Positions 18,782 to 27,448 of a DNA stretch of 64,000 nucleotides are shown here, one piece after another (position 1 is the first letter of the stretch; each line of letters begins with the position of its first letter). The position numbers and the translations under genes were made by a program. Source of the DNA: Coprococcus eutactus (lineage in GTDB: Bacteria; Bacillota; Clostridia; Lachnospirales; Lachnospiraceae); the NCBI RefSeq assembly GCF_025149915.1, contig NZ_CP102278.1:1162001-1226000 (forward strand), given 5' to 3'. Under the pieces are notes generated by a model. It worked only from the letters and a program-made list of their open reading frames with translations. It was not told the origin of the DNA and made no database searches.

Positions 18782-19885
18782 ATGAATATAAAAGAGACTA
18801 GTAATATCTTCTTTAAAGAAATAGAATGCGCACGTTTACAGGGTAAAAACATATATATTCTTGGGGCTGGTTCAGGCGCTGGAATATTAGTAAACGGACT
18901 AAAGAAACTAGGTGCGTTTGCGTATATTACTGGGTTTGTTATTGATAATTGTCCTGATGATGGTGAAATATATAAATTCGGCAAACCCGTTATGGATACA
19001 AGCAAATTGAATGATGAAACAGACAAGCCTTTGGTGATATTATCGATTCGTGGATATAGTGAAATAAAAAAAAGAAAAATAGAGAAATATGCAAATGTGA
19101 TAGATGAGGATATTATGTCTCTGTGGACGCTGGATGGGAAAGAATTATTTACACGTGAGTATTATGATAATAATAAGGCAGCATTTATAGAAACATATAA
19201 TCTTCTGAGTGATGAAAAGTCGAGGGACTGTTTAGAGGCGTATATAAATTCTAAGATAAGTGGGAAATATGATTATTTGGCTAAAATATGGGAAGAAAAT
19301 CAGTATTTTGCAGAGAATCTTATCGATATAGGAGGCGTCACTTCGTGGATAGATTGTGGGGCATATGATGGTGACAGCTATATTTCATTTGCAGAAAATT
19401 ATAAAGAAATTACAGGAAACGACTTTTCTGGAAAAGTTACATTATATGAACCAGATAAAAATAATTATGACCGAATGGTCGAAAATATGAGCAAATATAA
19501 AACGGTTAGTTCAAAATGTATAAACAAGGGGATTTGGAAGAAAAAGACTACACTGATGTTTTATACTGGTGATACGACTTCAAGTTGTTTTGATGACGGT
19601 GGAAGTGTGGCTGTTGATGTTGATAGTATTGATGATCTGCACAGGTATGAAAGAGTAGATTTTATTAAGATGGATATTGAAGGAAGTGAACTTATGGCGT
19701 TACAGGGAGGAAAGACGGTTATAGAAAATAATCATCCTGCGCTTGCAGTATGTGTTTATCATAAAAGAGAAGATTTGATAACAATTCCACAATATATTCA
19801 TAAGCTTAATTCTAATTATAAATTATACCTTAGAGCTTATGAGCGGTGGAGTCAGGAACTTGTATTATATGCAGTTGAAGGATAG
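18782..19885 (+). CDS. FkbM family methyltransferase
   Basis: About 367 residues from ATG 18782; the frame opens at 18755 inside the previous gene but no ribosome site is seen there. The N-terminal part (about 15-100) has a Rossmann-like IYILGAGSGAGILVNGL motif as in sugar-locus nucleotide-binding domains. The C-terminal part is an FkbM-type SAM-dependent methyltransferase with WIDCGAYDGDSY (SAM-binding loop), VTLYEPDKNNY, and FIKMDIEGSELMAL. I infer O-methylation of a sugar in the polysaccharide. The two-part architecture is unusual only in carrying the extra N-terminal nucleotide-binding region. The stop overlaps the next gene's GTG. Confidence 0.82.
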   Translation: MNIKETSNIFFKEIECARLQGKNIYILGAGSGAGILVNGLKKLGAFAYITGFVIDNCPDDGEIYKFGKPVMDTSKLNDETDKPLVILSIRGYSEIKKRKIEKYANVIDEDIMSLWTLDGKELFTREYYDNNKAAFIETYNLLSDEKSRDCLEAYINSKISGKYDYLAKIWEENQYFAENLIDIGGVTSWIDCGAYDGDSYISFAENYKEITGNDFSGKVTLYEPDKNNYDRMVENMSKYKTVSSKCINKGIWKKKTTLMFYTGDTTSSCFDDGGSVAVDVDSIDDLHRYERVDFIKMDIEGSELMALQGGKTVIENNHPALAVCVYHKREDLITIPQYIHKLNSNYKLYLRAYERWSQELVLYAVEG

Positions 19886-21072
19886 TGAGTGAAAAGATGA
19901 AAAAAGTGTTAATGCTAACGGCAAAAGAAACTGAAATTCCCTTTATTTTACAGGCGAAGATGTTGGGATATTATGTTATTACAACGGGAAACGCTCCGGA
20001 ACAGGTAGGACATAAATATGGGGATCAATATATACCATTTGATTATTCTGACTTTGAAGGAATAGCTCAGATGGCGAAAGATATACACGTAGATGCAGTT
20101 ATGAGCGGTTGCTCGGATAACTGTGTTCTGACAGCCGCATATATATGTGATCATCTGGGACTGAAGGGACATGATTCATTTGAGACGACAGAGATTATTC
20201 ATAGAAAGGATAAGTTTAAAAAGTTTGCGTTGGAGAATAGGGTAAAGACACCTTTGGCCAGGTGGTTTGATTCAAAAGAAACTGCATATAAATATTCGGA
20301 TAATGGATTCCCGGTTATTATAAAACCCAGCGATATGGCAGGAGGAAAAGGGGTAAGCGTGGCACATGATATAGACGAGATGATAGCTGGTGTAGATCGT
20401 GCATTTGAAGTATCCAGGGACAAAAAAATCGTGATAGAGCCGTATATAGAAGGATCACTTCACTCACTGCATGTTTTTATTGTTGATGAGAAGGTCAGGT
20501 CATATGGTACGGCAAATGATTATTCATATAAAAACAAATATATGACAAGTTATGGCATATTCCCTGCAGATAATTGGGAGACTGCAACAGAAGCTTTAAT
20601 ACCGGAGATAAATAGAATAGCAAAGATACTTCATTTGGTAGACGGACAGATGGATATACAGTATATTATGGGGGCAGATGGACCGTGGATTGTAGAGATG
20701 ATGAGAAGATTTCCGGGAAATCATACGACATCAGTAATAGCTAATTCAATTGGCATAGATTGGAGAGAATGGATATGCCGTGCTGAGTTAGGCGAATCTG
20801 TGAAAGGAATGCCATGTGCTGTACACCCTCAGAAATATTATGGATATTATGCGCTTATGGCAGATCATAATGGTTGCTATGATGGCATGGATATAGATCC
20901 TCTGATAAGAAAGTATGTAATACAGATTGATGAGTGGCATTCGAAGGGGTATGAAATAGAAGATTATATGTATGACAAAATGGCACTTATTCAATTTTAT
21001 TTTGATACTGAAAGTGAAAGACAGTTTTATTTGCCGCAAATTTGCAATCTGATAAAAGTTAAATATAGTTAA
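19885..21072 (+). CDS. ATP-grasp ligase, polysaccharide-locus type
   Basis: This 395-residue protein has a pre-ATP-grasp domain (about 5-100, with VLMLTAKETEIPF) and an ATP-grasp fold with the phosphate-binding IIKPSDMAGGKGVSVAH loop, IEPYIEGSLHSL, DIQYIMG and the Mg-binding end EMMRRFPGNH. Such enzymes activate a carboxylate as acyl phosphate and join it to an amine or thiol. In this setting, two genes before a DegT sugar aminotransferase, I infer ligation of an amino acid or hydroxy acid to an amino sugar. The start could be GTG 19885, overlapping the previous stop, or ATG 19897. Confidence 0.82.
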   Translation: MSEKMKKVLMLTAKETEIPFILQAKMLGYYVITTGNAPEQVGHKYGDQYIPFDYSDFEGIAQMAKDIHVDAVMSGCSDNCVLTAAYICDHLGLKGHDSFETTEIIHRKDKFKKFALENRVKTPLARWFDSKETAYKYSDNGFPVIIKPSDMAGGKGVSVAHDIDEMIAGVDRAFEVSRDKKIVIEPYIEGSLHSLHVFIVDEKVRSYGTANDYSYKNKYMTSYGIFPADNWETATEALIPEINRIAKILHLVDGQMDIQYIMGADGPWIVEMMRRFPGNHTTSVIANSIGIDWREWICRAELGESVKGMPCAVHPQKYYGYYALMADHNGCYDGMDIDPLIRKYVIQIDEWHSKGYEIEDYMYDKMALIQFYFDTESERQFYLPQICNLIKVKYS

Positions 21073-21087
21073 TATGGAGGATAAGGG

Positions 21088-22269
21088 ATGAATGAAAAAG
21101 GGGAAATATGTATTGGAATGGTAGGAACAGGAAGAGCAACAGAGTTACATATGAATGCTCTTCAGCGGTACACGGAGGTTCCATTGTGTTACAAGTGCAT
21201 TGTTGGAAGACGACAGGAAAGATTAGATTTATACAAAAAACGGTATGGATTTTTGAATACCAGTCTTGAGCTGGACGACTTACTGTATGATCCAGAGATA
21301 GATGTTATAGATATATGTACGCCGCCATATGTTCATGATGATATGATCACAGCGGTATTAAAATCTGGAAAACATGTTATATGTGAAAAGCCTTTAAGCG
21401 GTTATTTTGGTAAAGCAGGCGATAAAGAACCAATAGGCGACAATGTATCTAAAGCACATATGTATGAAGAATTGTTAAAGTCGTTAGATAGACTCCGTGA
21501 TCTGGTCAATAAATCTGGTAAGAAGTTTATGTATGCAGAGAACTTTGTATATGCGCCGGCTATAGTTAAAGCTGCTGAGATAATAAGAAAGAAGAAATCT
21601 AAAATACTATTTGCAAAAGGTGAGGAATCATTAAAGGGATCAAGTTCTCCTGTTGCAGGAGAATGGTCTAAAACGGGTGGTGGAACATTTATACGAACAG
21701 GCGCACATCCACTTTCGGCAATATTATGGTTGAAAAAAGTGGAGGCAGAAACATATGGAAAAGATATTTGCGTAAAAACAGTTTTTGCAGACATGGGGCG
21801 TATTACACCGCAGCTTACTGAATATGAACACAGACATATAGCGGCAACTCCTATTGATGTTGAGGATTGTGCAACAGTTATTATTACGTTTAGTGATAAC
21901 ACGAGGGCTGTTATTATGGCTAATGATATGCTTTTAGGTGGTTCTAAGAATTATGTAGAATTGTATTGTAATGATGCGGTTATAAACTGTAAGATGACTA
22001 TGTCAGATATGATGGAAACATATTTCCTTGATGAAGATAGACTGGATGATGTATATATTTCGGAGATGCTGCCATCAAAGACAGGTTGGAATAAGCCTTT
22101 TTTGGAGGACGAGATTATAAGGGGATATACTGATGAGATGAGAGACTTTATAGAGTCGATATATTATGATAGGGAACCTAAATCCTCATTTGATCTGGCT
22201 TATGATACAGCAAAGATCATATATGCGGCGTATAAATCGGCAGAACTTGGAGTTGCAGTAAAACCATAA
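21088..22269 (+). CDS. Gfo/Idh/MocA family oxidoreductase
   Basis: This 393-residue NAD(P)-dependent oxidoreductase has the N-terminal Rossmann motif GMVGTGRATELH, the EKPLSG motif after DVIDICTPPYVHDD, and a C-terminal alpha/beta substrate domain. The family oxidises or reduces sugar hydroxyl or keto groups, often C3 of a UDP- or dTDP-hexose, making the keto sugar used by a DegT aminotransferase; such an enzyme is the very next gene. GGAGG near 21076 supports the start. The residues around EKP are intact, so it is probably active. Confidence 0.88.
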   Translation: MNEKGEICIGMVGTGRATELHMNALQRYTEVPLCYKCIVGRRQERLDLYKKRYGFLNTSLELDDLLYDPEIDVIDICTPPYVHDDMITAVLKSGKHVICEKPLSGYFGKAGDKEPIGDNVSKAHMYEELLKSLDRLRDLVNKSGKKFMYAENFVYAPAIVKAAEIIRKKKSKILFAKGEESLKGSSSPVAGEWSKTGGGTFIRTGAHPLSAILWLKKVEAETYGKDICVKTVFADMGRITPQLTEYEHRHIAATPIDVEDCATVIITFSDNTRAVIMANDMLLGGSKNYVELYCNDAVINCKMTMSDMMETYFLDEDRLDDVYISEMLPSKTGWNKPFLEDEIIRGYTDEMRDFIESIYYDREPKSSFDLAYDTAKIIYAAYKSAELGVAVKP

Positions 22270-22290
22270 ATGCGAAAGAAAAGAGAAAAT

Positions 22291-23400
22291 ATGAATAAGA
22301 AAATATTAGTCACCCGTTCATCCATGCCGGGCATGGATGAATATGTGCAGGAGATACGATCACTGTGGGATACACATTGGATTACAAATATGGGACAAAA
22401 ACATATTGAGTTGCAAAATGCATTGAAAAAGTATCTGAACGTTGACAACGTTGAACTCCTTGTAAACGGACACATGGCACTTGAGATGACACTTCAAGCT
22501 ATGAATCTACAGGGGGAGGTGATAACGACTCCTTTTACATTTGCATCTACAACCCATGCGATAGTCAGAAATGGCCTTGAGCCGGTTTTCTGCGATATAG
22601 ACCCTGTTACATATACGATGGATGCCACCAAGATAGAAGATCTTATAACTGACAGGACATGTGCGATAATGCCAGTTCATGTATATGGCAATATATGTGA
22701 TATAGATGGGATACATAGAATTGCGCACAAATATGAACTGAAAGTGATATATGATGCTGCCCATGCGTTCGGTGAGACATATAAAGGTGAGAGTGTTGGC
22801 AGTTTTGGTGATGCCTCATGCTTTAGTTTTCATGCGACGAAGGTGTTCAATACCATAGAGGGTGGGGCAGTGTGTTACCGTGACAAAGAGCTCGGTGCAA
22901 GACTATATGAACTTAAAAATTTCGGTATACACGGTCCTGAGGACGTGGATGCTGTTGGTGCAAATGCAAAGATGAACGAATTCTGCGCAGCTATGGGAAT
23001 ATGTAATCTGAGGCACATTGATTCGGAGATTGGCAAGAGAAAAGTTGTTTATGACAGATATATGGAAAGACTTGCGGGAGTTAATGGCTTACAGTTAAAC
23101 AGCAGACAGCCGGATGTGACATATAACTATTCTTATTTTCCGGTTCTGTTTGATGAGAGAACATTTGGAGCGAGCAGAAATGAAGTGTTTGACAGACTTG
23201 CGAATGATGGCATATGTGCGAGAAAGTATTTCTATCCGCTTACAAATACATTTGCATGTTTTCATAATAAATATGATGTGGATGATACCCCTGTTGCAAG
23301 GAGTGTTGCAAACAGAGTTTTGACACTGCCGCTCTATGCAGATCTGAGTTTAGACGATGTTGATAGAATATGCGATGTTATATTAGATTGTAAGGCGTAA
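22291..23400 (+). CDS. DegT/DnrJ/EryC1/StrS sugar aminotransferase
   Basis: This PLP-dependent aminotransferase has about 369 residues from ATG 22291; an ATG at 22270, directly after the previous stop, is the alternative. The catalytic lysine is in SFHATKVFNT, with IYDAAHAFGE for PLP binding and TTPFTFASTTHA near the substrate site. It converts a keto sugar nucleotide to an amino sugar, presumably the product of the Gfo/Idh/MocA enzyme just upstream. It is the last intact gene of the AT-rich module; broken genes follow. Its own base composition is closer to that of the housekeeping genes than the preceding genes. Confidence 0.88.
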   Translation: MNKKILVTRSSMPGMDEYVQEIRSLWDTHWITNMGQKHIELQNALKKYLNVDNVELLVNGHMALEMTLQAMNLQGEVITTPFTFASTTHAIVRNGLEPVFCDIDPVTYTMDATKIEDLITDRTCAIMPVHVYGNICDIDGIHRIAHKYELKVIYDAAHAFGETYKGESVGSFGDASCFSFHATKVFNTIEGGAVCYRDKELGARLYELKNFGIHGPEDVDAVGANAKMNEFCAAMGICNLRHIDSEIGKRKVVYDRYMERLAGVNGLQLNSRQPDVTYNYSYFPVLFDERTFGASRNEVFDRLANDGICARKYFYPLTNTFACFHNKYDVDDTPVARSVANRVLTLPLYADLSLDDVDRICDVILDCKA

Positions 23401-23407
23401 ACGTAAA

Positions 23408-23573
23408 ATGGATAAATTAGTTGTATTAATTCTCTGCTACAATGAAGAAAGAACAAGAAAAAACAATATCGAAGGTGGTAACTGATTTCAAGGAGACTTT
23501 GCAATCACGGCGGTTGTCATTTGACAGGGCAGATGATAGAATTGAAACAAAGTTTTTGGGACATTTGACATGA
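23408..23573 (+). pseudogene. Remnant of a family 2 glycosyltransferase 5' end
   Basis: The ATG at 23408 starts MDKLVVLILCYNEE, the normal N-terminus of a GT2 enzyme. Ten extra bases (450-459 in the 23-kb count, just after NEE) shift the frame; from 23460 the +1 frame continues with KTISKVVTDFKETL, the expected next helix. Similarity then ends and a stop follows at 23571. The remaining 250-plus codons of such a gene are gone. Bases 23574-23675 hold nothing I recognise. Confidence 0.7.
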
Positions 23574-23675
23574 CGTTCAAAGAAATTGATAGGAAAGTAT
23601 GGGAAAGTTCGTGAGAGATGACTTCCTCATGGACGGAGAGTGTGAACATATTTAATAAAATGGAGGCGAGGATTA

Positions 23676-24339
23676 ATGAGGAGTGGTATAGGAATAAAGC
23701 CAATAAATCCTGGAGTACAGGATTTTATAAAACTCCGGGAAGAGGACAGCTTCCTCATTGACAAAACGGAATTCATCAGGGAGTAGTGGGAAAGCCGTGA
23801 TGACGTGACCTTGATCACCATACCGAGACGTTTTGGGAAGACCTTGAATGCCTGATCAGTATGCTGCAGACTCGTTAAAGATCCTGAGTCTGTTTATTTA
23901 CAGATATTATGGAAAGAAGATCATAATACTTCTCGATGAATATGACACACCCACGCAGGAGGCGTATCTTAATGGATACTGGGAGGAGTTTACTGGATTT
24001 GTCAGACAGTTTTTTAACAGTACATTTAAGACAAATCCATACATGTATAGAGCTGTTATGACAGGCATAACAAGGATAAGCAAGGAGAGTATATTTTCTG
24101 ATCTTAACAATATTTCGGTGATCACGACTACATCAGAAGAGTATGCGGACTGCATTGGATTTACAGAGCTGGAGGTATTCAGTGCACTTGATTTGGCAGG
24201 TCTTTCAGACATGAAGGGAAAGGTAAAAGCCTGGTATGATGCCGAACTGATGTCAGAAAACATAACGACAACGCAGATATATCATTATGGATTTGCATTT
24301 GATGGCAAGAACGTGCTTATCAAATGCAAGAGTATGTAA
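23676..24339 (+). pseudogene. Broken AAA-ATPase/PD-(D/E)XK family gene
   Basis: This is a degraded copy of the large AAA-ATPase-like proteins with a C-terminal nuclease-like domain that are abundant in Lachnospiraceae. From ATG 23676 the frame gives the expected start and FLIDKTEFIRE, then an in-frame TAG (23784-23786) where a Trp codon would be, then the Walker A remnant PRRFGKTL and a TGA at 23853. The frame then shifts; from 23848 it reads IILLDEYDTPTQEAY and TGITRISKESIFSDLNN, skipping roughly 90 residues normally present. Near the end KVKAWYDAEL jumps to YGFAFDGKNVLI, the extreme C-terminus of the family, showing a second internal deletion. It is not expected to be functional. Confidence 0.85.
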
Positions 24340-24350
24340 TTGATAATTGA

Positions 24351-25448
24351 TCACACCCCCACCCACTCCATAAACTTCCTCATAGCCGTGCTCTGATTTC
24401 TAACTCCCGAGTAAGCGAATCCAACAGTTCTGCTTGGAATAGGAGAGTCAAGCGGAAGCTCGGTGATGTCGCCTGAGTCCAGCTGTTCCTGGGCGAATTC
24501 GCGGACCACGCTGGCAACGCCCATACCGATGGCGGCGAAGTCGATGAGAAGATCCATGTTGTTGATCTCCAGGACCTGGCTGCAGCTTATGCCCTGGGAG
24601 CGTAGATATTCGTCCACATGGGTACGGGTTACATTGGCCTCCTCGAGAACCATGAGATTGGAATTCTCAAGGATGTCAACGGTTGATATATTTGAGATAT
24701 CGGTGTTAATTGAATCAGAAATTGTATCAGAAGCAGAGATGCCGGACGAATGTCTGGTGTCTCTGCTTTTTTTATCATGATTCGGAACTGGTGCATCCTC
24801 GCCTGTGACAGAGGTTAGACCTGAGCTTAGCAGAGGGATGAAGTTGCCTTTGATATTGTTTGGAAGATCATCAGCAAAACTATAGTGAGCCTTTTCATTT
24901 GCACGCTCGTAGAAATTGTCCAGATATTCGGGACTGGCCACAAATACGTCGTGGATCTCCCTGACAGGAGAGTAGACTATCCCCTTTGGAAGTTCGGTGT
25001 TGCAGATGAGACCTATATCGATATCCTCGTTTCGGAGCAGCTTGATGGTGTTGATCGTTGAGTGGCAGTCGATGCTGAACTTGATATTTGGATTTTCTCT
25101 TATGAAGTCCTTCAGGTAGTCCAAGAGTATGTGCTTGCACAGTGATGTGCTCACACCGATCCTTATGTGTCCGATCCCAAGTTCTTTGTAGTTCTTCAGA
25201 TTTTCCTCGCCCATGTTCAGTGAATCGAAAGCCCTCTCCACATACTCGTAGAGCACCTGTCCCTCCTCCGTCAGTACCACGCCCCTTGAGCTTCTGGAAA
25301 AGAGGGCAGTGCCAAGCTCTGCTTCAAGCTTGGATATTGATTTGCTGATCGCTGGTTGGCTGATGTAGAGCTGGCTTGCAGCCTTGCTGATATTTCCGGT
25401 CTTTGCTACTGTATGAAATATGACGTAATTGTTCAGATTACTTATCAT
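24351..25448 (-). CDS. LysR-family transcriptional regulator with a disordered insert
   Basis: This 365-residue LysR regulator has an N-terminal winged helix-turn-helix (about 1-60; [16 protein letters not shown] recognition region) and a periplasmic-binding-protein-like effector domain. The effector domain is interrupted around residues 208-257 by a Ser/Asp/Thr-rich, low-complexity stretch; typical members are about 290-300 residues, so the insert explains the excess length. The gene is divergent from leuC with fully overlapping promoters, so I infer it controls the leucine operon, perhaps sensing a pathway intermediate, as LysR proteins often do. TTGGAGGA precedes the ATG. It converges on the pseudogene that ends at 24339 without a clear terminator between. 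Confidence 0.88.
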   Translation of the reverse strand: MISNLNNYVIFHTVAKTGNISKAASQLYISQPAISKSISKLEAELGTALFSRSSRGVVLTEEGQVLYEYVERAFDSLNMGEENLKNYKELGIGHIRIGVSTSLCKHILLDYLKDFIRENPNIKFSIDCHSTINTIKLLRNEDIDIGLICNTELPKGIVYSPVREIHDVFVASPEYLDNFYERANEKAHYSFADDLPNNIKGNFIPLLSSGLTSVTGEDAPVPNHDKKSRDTRHSSGISASDTISDSINTDISNISTVDILENSNLMVLEEANVTRTHVDEYLRSQGISCSQVLEINNMDLLIDFAAIGMGVASVVREFAQEQLDSGDITELPLDSPIPSRTVGFAYSGVRNQSTAMRKFMEWVGV

Positions 25449-25466
25449 GACATTCCTCCAAGTTAT

Positions 25467-25476
25467 AATAATTATT
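25467..25476. promoter_or_regulatory. Palindrome in the lysR-leuC intergenic region
   Basis: AATAATTATT is a perfect 10-bp palindrome between the lysR start and the leuC promoter. LysR regulators typically bind AT-rich dyads here, so it is a candidate operator, but AT-rich palindromes arise easily by chance. Confidence 0.3.
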
Positions 25477-25487
25477 CTTTTTATATA

Positions 25488-25517
25488 TTGTAATTATATC
25501 TGGATGAGTGATATTAT
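25488..25517 (+). promoter_or_regulatory. leuC promoter
   Basis: TTGTAA (25488-25493), 18 bp and TATTAT (25512-25517) precede leuC by 49 nt. Confidence 0.6.
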
Positions 25518-25520
25518 CAA
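25493..25520 (-). promoter_or_regulatory. lysR promoter overlapping the leuC promoter
   Basis: On the minus strand TTGATA (25520-25515), 16 bp and TATAAT (25498-25493) face lysR. It occupies the same DNA as the leuC promoter, so polymerase binding would be mutually exclusive. Confidence 0.6.
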
Positions 25521-25566
25521 GAGTAAGAATTTGTATTTAGAAACAAATGATAGGAGGACTATACAT

Positions 25567-26832
25567 ATGGGTATGACCATGACTCAGAAGATTTTAGCTG
25601 CTCATGCAGGACTGCCAGCAGTTGAAGCAGGACAGCTTATCGAGGCAGATTTGGATTTAGTATTAGGAAACGATGTAACAACACCGGTTGCAATTCACGA
25701 GATGGAGAAGTTCAACAAGAAGGAAGTATTTGACAAGAAGAAGATAGCACTTGTCATGGATCACTTCACACCAAACAAGGATATCAAGAGCGCAGAGCAC
25801 TGTAAGTGTGTAAGACAGTTCTCGGCGGCAAATGAGATTGAGAATTATTTTGACGTCGGAGCAATGGGTATCGAGCATGCGCTCCTTCCAGAGAAAGGAC
25901 TTATCGTAGCAGGAGAGACATGTATCGGTGCAGACTCACATACATGTACATACGGAGCACTCGGAGCATTCTCAACAGGTGTCGGAAGTACAGATATGGC
26001 AGCAGGAATGGTGACAGGCGAGGCTTGGTTCAAGGTTCCATCAGCCATCAAGTTCAACATCGTTGGAGAGAAGGCAAAGTGGATCAGCGGTAAGGATGTC
26101 ATCCTTCACATCATCGGTATGATCGGCGTCGACGGAGCACTTTACAAGTCTATGGAGTTCGTTGGCGAGGGTATCAAGAACCTTACTATGGATGACAGAT
26201 TTACAATTGCAAACATGGCCATCGAGGCTGGTGCCAAGAACGGTATCTTCCCTGTAGATGAGCTTACAGAGGAGTACATGAAGGAGCACAGCACAAAGTC
26301 ATATACAAAGTATGAGGCAGACGAGGACGCTGTATATGATGCAGAGTATACCATCGACCTGTCACAGCTTAAGCCGACAGTTGCTTTCCCACATCTCCCA
26401 GAGAACACAAAGACTATCGATGAGGTTGGCGATATCAAGATCGATCAGGTAGTCATCGGTTCATGTACAAATGGACGTATCTCAGATATGAGAATAGCAG
26501 CCGATATCATCAAGGGAAGAAAGGTTGCCGACGGTGTCAGAGTCATCGTCATTCCTGGAACACAGGATATCTACCTTCAGTGTATTGAGGAAGGTCTTAT
26601 GACTATATTTGTCAAGGCTGGAGCAGTGGTTTCAACTCCTACATGCGGACCATGTCTCGGAGGACATATGGGTGTCATGGCAGCAGGAGAGAGAGCTGTA
26701 TCAACAACAAACCGTAACTTCGTAGGACGTATGGGTCACGTTGACTCAGAGGTATATCTTGCCAGCCCGGCTGTAGCAGCTGCATCAGCGATCACAGGTA
26801 AGATCAGCAGCCCTGACGAACTTGGTTTGTAA
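25567..26832 (+). CDS. leuC: 3-isopropylmalate dehydratase large subunit
   Basis: This is a 421-residue aconitase-family subunit that isomerises 2- to 3-isopropylmalate in leucine synthesis. The three [4Fe-4S] cysteines are in [12 protein letters not shown] and [12 protein letters not shown]. Its length and [19 protein letters not shown] motifs fit the shorter LeuC/HacA type common in clostridia and archaea. The start is ATG 25567, placed by AGGAGG at 25552-25557; the open frame runs further upstream through the promoter and is ignored. It is the first gene of the leuC-leuD-leuB series and divergent from the LysR gene. leuA, which makes the substrate's precursor, is not in the window. Confidence 0.96.
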   Translation: MGMTMTQKILAAHAGLPAVEAGQLIEADLDLVLGNDVTTPVAIHEMEKFNKKEVFDKKKIALVMDHFTPNKDIKSAEHCKCVRQFSAANEIENYFDVGAMGIEHALLPEKGLIVAGETCIGADSHTCTYGALGAFSTGVGSTDMAAGMVTGEAWFKVPSAIKFNIVGEKAKWISGKDVILHIIGMIGVDGALYKSMEFVGEGIKNLTMDDRFTIANMAIEAGAKNGIFPVDELTEEYMKEHSTKSYTKYEADEDAVYDAEYTIDLSQLKPTVAFPHLPENTKTIDEVGDIKIDQVVIGSCTNGRISDMRIAADIIKGRKVADGVRVIVIPGTQDIYLQCIEEGLMTIFVKAGAVVSTPTCGPCLGGHMGVMAAGERAVSTTNRNFVGRMGHVDSEVYLASPAVAAASAITGKISSPDELGL

Positions 26833-26851
26833 TAAAAAACATAGAATATGA

Positions 26852-26914
26852 AGAAGTTTGCTAAGCATGCTAAAGCACCCAAAAGGTCAGGCTTGCATGA
26901 TTTAGCAAATTTCT
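26852..26914 (+). promoter_or_regulatory. Long hairpin spanning the leuC-leuD spacer
   Basis: A 13-bp stem with one G-U (26852-26864 with 26902-26914) is stacked on a 5-bp stem (26866-26870 with 26895-26899) and a smaller apical pairing. No T tract follows, so it is not a simple terminator. It ends 7 nt before the leuD Shine-Dalgarno AAAGGAG. Confidence 0.7.
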
Positions 26915-26936
26915 ATAGAGATAAAGGAGATAGACT

Positions 26937-27425
26937 ATGAAAGCACATGGAACAGTACACAAATATGGTGACAACGTAGATACAGATGTAATCATCCCTG
27001 CAAGATATCTGAATTCATCAGACCCTGCAGAGCTTGCAAAGAGCTGTATGGAAGATATAGATAAGGATTTCGTTAAGCGCGTAAAACCGGGCGACATCAT
27101 TGTGGCAAGAAAGAACTTCGGCTGTGGATCTTCAAGAGAGCACGCACCTATAGCCATCAAGGCTTCAGGAATAAGCTGTGTCATCGCAGAGACATTTGCC
27201 AGAATCTTCTATAGGAATGCCATCAATATCGGACTTCCTATCATCGAGTGCCCTGAGGCAGCTGAGGCTATCCAGGCAGGCGACGATGTGGAGATCGATT
27301 TTGACAGCGGTATGATCTATGACAGAACCCAGGGAACAGAGTTCAAAGGACAGGCATTCCCTCCGTTCATGCAGGAGATCATCAAGAGTGAGGGACTCAT
27401 CAACTACATAAATAGCAAGAATTAA
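26937..27425 (+). CDS. leuD: 3-isopropylmalate dehydratase small subunit
   Basis: This 162-residue swivel-domain partner of LeuC shows [15 protein letters not shown] near the start and the [15 protein letters not shown] loop that contacts substrate. The length fits the short archaeal/clostridial LeuD type, matching its LeuC. Together they form the heterodimeric isomerase of leucine synthesis. It is separated from leuC by a 104-nt spacer holding a long hairpin, and from leuB by only 23 nt. AAAGGAG precedes the ATG. Nothing unusual is seen in the coding sequence. Confidence 0.96.
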   Translation: MKAHGTVHKYGDNVDTDVIIPARYLNSSDPAELAKSCMEDIDKDFVKRVKPGDIIVARKNFGCGSSREHAPIAIKASGISCVIAETFARIFYRNAINIGLPIIECPEAAEAIQAGDDVEIDFDSGMIYDRTQGTEFKGQAFPPFMQEIIKSEGLINYINSKN

Positions 27426-27448
27426 TAATCGAAAGAAGGAATAAGAAA

